From Lagopus muta (lineage: Eukaryota; Chordata; Aves; Galliformes; Phasianidae), in assembly GCF_023343835.1 (NCBI RefSeq), contig NC_064439.1, positions 28,249,933 through 28,313,932 on the forward strand: a stretch of DNA of 64,000 bases. Direction: 5' to 3'. Each line of letters starts with the position of its first letter. Position 1 is the first letter of the stretch. A model generated the notes under the pieces. It was not told where the DNA came from. It ran no database searches and saw nothing but the letters and a program-made list of their open reading frames with translations. This document shows positions 60,730 to 64,000 of this stretch, one piece after another. A program made the position numbers and the translations under genes.

Positions 60730-61612
60730 AAAAGAGAGTGATGTGGACCGGAACCTGGCTGAACTGGCTGTCTTAAAGGTCTGTGATCATCACAAAGTCC
60801 ACCTTTAGGCCTGTTGCTGATGGTGTACCTGAGAGGTCAATACCCAATGTAATTTAACATCTTCATTAATGGATGGAAAAAATGAACCCTTAACAAGTCT
60901 GCAGGTGATACAAAGCTGGGAGTGATTGATAGACCAGATGGTTGTGCTACCCTGCAGAGGAACATTTGCAGGTTGGAGAAATGGGCTGATGGGAGCTTCA
61001 TTAAGTTCACCATGGAGCACTGCAATGTTCTGCACCTGGGAATTTTAACCAGCTGGAGAGCAGCTTTGCCAAAAATGACTTTGAGGTCTTGGTGGGCAAA
61101 AGTTAGACAGCATCAGGCCCTTGCAGCAAGGGCTGCCAACAGCTGTGTTAGGCAGAGCATTGCCAGCATGTTGAGGAAGATGAGGCCACATCTGGAGCTC
61201 TGTCATGCTCCATGCTGCAGCAGAGATATGGACATACTGCAGGGAATCTAGAAAATGGCCTTAAATGTGGTGAATAAGCTGGAACTTTTCAACCTATAGA
61301 AGAGGAGGCTCAGAGGTCTCTTATTAATCAGTGTTGATGGGTAGAAGTAAAGATGATTGAGAAGAATCTGGCTCTTTTAAATGACAGATTAAGAGGAAAT
61401 GAGCCCAATTGAAATTTAGGAACTTCAATACAAATGTAAGAGAAATCTGTTTGTTTGTTAATTTTACTATTAAGATGATTAGACAATAGAACAGATAACC
61501 ACAGAGGTTGTGGAGTCTCCAACCTTGGGCTGGAGGATCAGTCTAAAACTCAACCAGATATGGCCTGAGCTGCTCCACCTGATCTGGCTTTGATCAGGTG
61601 GAATTGGGGTAC
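60730..61612 (+). mobile_element. CR1 retrotransposon, degraded, about 0.9 kb
   Basis: Extended but diverged CR1 match: taacatcttcattaatggat, caggtgatacaaagctggga, ggttggagaaatgggctgat, tctgcacctgggaattttaa, ccagctggagagcagctttg and agaggttgtggagtctccaa occur in the expected order. The open frame at 60922-61251 is the remains of its reading frame. No ATTCT-type tail is seen, so the 3' end is eroded. Confidence 0.85.
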
Positions 61613-64000
61613 AGGATTCCCAGAGATGCCTTTCAAATAAAAAAAATTATGTGATTTTTATAATTGTATGTAACATGTATGAGAGAAAGGTTAAATAGTA
61701 CTTCTAATTGAATAGAACTTCTAATTGAAACTGGACATATTCTACTTTCAGCTACTGCTAACCTATTGCCGCATAAAAGCTAAATTAATAGAAGAATGCC
61801 ATAGTGCAGTCACAGATTAGGATGCTATTGCTGGAACAGCAATGACTAGTTATTCAGTTTTACACAAGAGATCCTCATGTTTCACTACTGTGTGGGTCAT
61901 ATATTAAAGAAATGCTGCTATATTATCCCTATCAGAATATTTAGCTGGCTAATTAAGCCAGTTAGAATGACTTAAGGATACGTGTACTTCAAGTCTTGTT
62001 TAAACGTTTTTGCCTGGAAATGGCAAGCACACTCCCTCAGGTGGTGACACTAAACAAGCAGTATCAGTCACAGGGAACTGATAGGAGAATGGGTGTTACC
62101 ACACTCCTGCTGGCCCCATTCCAGCTGGTCTCATGAGGCTCTATCTTCATGTTCGAATGCTTTCATATCTTCAACTGAGAGTGGCTAAAATAGAAGTGAG
62201 CTTAAGCAATGTGGTCTTCTCCATCCACCTCTTTCCTGTATCCAGCTGCACCATTGAGAGATTCCATAAGAGACAGAATCAAGTCACAGGTGGTCACACC
62301 ACAAATGAAATTGAGTGGAAAAGATGGAGAAGGGAGAATGATCTGAAAGCAGAGCATTTAAAGACTCACGAGGAGCTATGTGTATGTAAAACAGTGCGTA
62401 CTGTAGATGGCCTGATTTGGTCCACTTGTGCTTTTAACCAGTCTGAATAGAAAAGATGAAATATGATGCCGTTGTCGTTTTCTGGTGAAAAGCATGTAGC
62501 TATGCTACTTGAATTAGAGTTGAATGCAAGAGCCCTTTCTGAGCAGCGGCAGGCTGGGACTTCAGTTCCTGCTCTCCTTCTGCACGCTGTGCAGCTGCTG
62601 GAGCTTCAGAGCAAACAAGCAGGGGCTGGCTGGTACCGGCTTCCTGCTGCGCTCCACAGGTGGCACCAGTGGAAATAACCTGTGGCCTGCTTCCTGCCGT
62701 GGTGGGGGTGTGGAAATCAGCAGCGTGGGGGATGTACCTGTCAGTGGTTGATTGGTCTTTGCTTAGTGTGGTGCTGGTTTGATGGATTGGCTAGCAGGGC
62801 TGGGATACAAGATACTCATTTAATGCAGACTGTTGCTCCCTTTACTGATTGAGAGTGCCAAATATCTTGCTAAAAACAAAAACTTCAAACAAACTGAAGG
62901 CATTGAATGGCTGACTCTAGGACATGATGTCAGTTGTCCCAGAGAGAAGCAGAGAGTAGAGGGTACACTCTTCAATAATGCACAACAACATGAGTACCAT
63001 GTGCTTCTGCCAACAGACCACAGGCACGGAGGCCTGTAATGGGCTACTCTTGTTTGCTCTCAGCCTGCTGGTGTGTCTGTGTTCATCAGTTCTCTCATCT
63101 GTAAGCCAAAATGGTGAATATTAGTTGTTTTCATTAGAAGCTTATAGGACAGATATAGCTTTCACTTTTCTTCTGTGATTATCAAATAACCTGCATACAG
63201 TTGGTGGGCTCCACCACCTGTTCTAGCTCCTTACATGTTCTGTTTTAAAATAGACACAAAGATGTCACCCAGGAGCCCAAAATAACTTACAGCTTTAGAT
63301 GAGCTTGGTGTGAACGCTTGGGTGTTGCAAATGCCATCCCTGTGTACATGAGAGGCTGTGCCTATGGCTAGGAGTCACAGCCTCTGGTGTGTTCTGTAAA
63401 ACCTTTCTCTTCTCTTCTTCATATAGAAGATGACAGTCTGTTAAGACTGTGTGTCCAGCTAATGCCTTCACTGTTGTTTTGTTAAACAACAGTTCATTCC
63501 ACTCAGGTTTCTTCTTTCTATCGACCAATAGGATTGTAGCACCTGTACTTCTCTGTGAACTTCCTGGTTGCTGTGTGCGATGTATCAGCATCTGTGCAGG
63601 GAGCAGTCCCACTTTCTGCTCTTACTGGCCGAGCACCGGAAGTAAATAACTAACTTTCTTATTACTAGTATTCAAGTAGAATCATCTGAAAAGCCTAAGA
63701 GCCTAGTGTGCAGCAGGAAGCAACGTCTTGAACTAGGACACCATCCTCCTGATGATTATCACTGTTCTGCCCATGAAACTTAGGTGCTAATGCACTGTAA
63801 CAGTAGCAATTTTCCAACTGTCTCTCTGAAGCGAGCCAGTTGATTTTGAAAGAAAACCAGCCCATTAAGAACATAAATCTCATAATGCAAACAGCTATAC
63901 CTTTTAACTATTTTCTTGCAGGCTGTAAGAATTTCTGAGAGTGTATGTGCATGTGCTAGTGCCCGTGCAGTGAAAATGTTTTGTGTTATGTATGCTGTGG
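61613..64000. other. Intergenic DNA to window end, no gene seen
   Basis: AT-rich non-coding sequence. It includes a small 17-bp duplication (acttctaattgaa-type, 61699-61730). Open frames of up to 105 codons (62133-62450, 63295-63612) have no recognisable homology. Confidence 0.55.

Noticed and set aside
60922..61251. 109-codon open frame
   Set aside because: It falls inside a degraded CR1 copy and is a remnant of retrotransposon sequence.
55100..64000. Possible AGR3 gene
   Set aside because: No exon with the conserved AGR motifs was found on either strand. It probably lies beyond the window or is absent.
1..64000. CRISPR arrays, operons, tRNA/rRNA genes or a novel defence-type system
   Set aside because: The DNA is vertebrate nuclear sequence. 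No regularly spaced repeats, clover-leaf tRNA motifs or rRNA sequence were noticed, and no unexplained gene cluster exists.

Overview
The window is vertebrate nuclear DNA, almost certainly from a bird. It holds spliced genes with GT-AG introns. The repeat content is dominated by CR1 non-LTR retrotransposon fragments, several ending in the typical ATTCTATGATTCTA-type 3' tail. There are no SINE-like repeats, and introns and intergenic gaps are short. A galliform such as chicken fits best, but the species cannot be proven from the sequence alone.

Three genes are recognised from exact exon translations, in the order known from other amniotes (human 7p21: BZW2, TSPAN13, AGR2). (1) BZW2 (eIF5-mimic protein), + strand: seven 3'-terminal exons between 3106 and about 18403, encoding the last 284 residues. 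The first ~135 residues lie upstream of the window. (2) TSPAN13, + strand, complete: a CpG-island promoter with exon 1 at 32668, an 11-kb first intron, five further coding exons from 43689 to 47289, and a 203-residue tetraspanin. (3) AGR2, - strand, complete: a TATA-type promoter near 55.1 kb, a non-coding first exon, seven coding exons from 53455 down to 51276, and a 172-residue ER thioredoxin-like protein ending in KTEL. All exon joins keep the reading frame.

Layout: 1-18403 is the BZW2 3' half. 18404-32550 is a 14-kb intergenic stretch with no gene I can support, containing CR1 remnants, a G17 tract and a short telomere-like repeat. 32370-33070 is the TSPAN13 CpG island. 33.1-43.7 kb is TSPAN13 intron 1, with three CR1 copies and a perfect hairpin. 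43.7-47.9 kb is the rest of TSPAN13. 48-51 kb is the convergent (tail-to-tail) gap between TSPAN13 and AGR2. 51.0-55.1 kb is AGR2. 55.1-64 kb is AGR2 upstream DNA with two CR1 remnants and no recognisable AGR3 exon.

The genes share a neighbourhood rather than a pathway: BZW2 tunes translation start-site selection, TSPAN13 is a membrane scaffold, and AGR2 folds secretory proteins such as mucins in the ER. Nothing here looks like a previously undescribed biological system. The most useful second looks are the AGR2 promoter architecture, a CTCF-like motif inside an 81-bp AGR2 intron, a cysteine-spacing change in TSPAN13, and an unexplained GC-richer segment at 49.85-50.25 kb.
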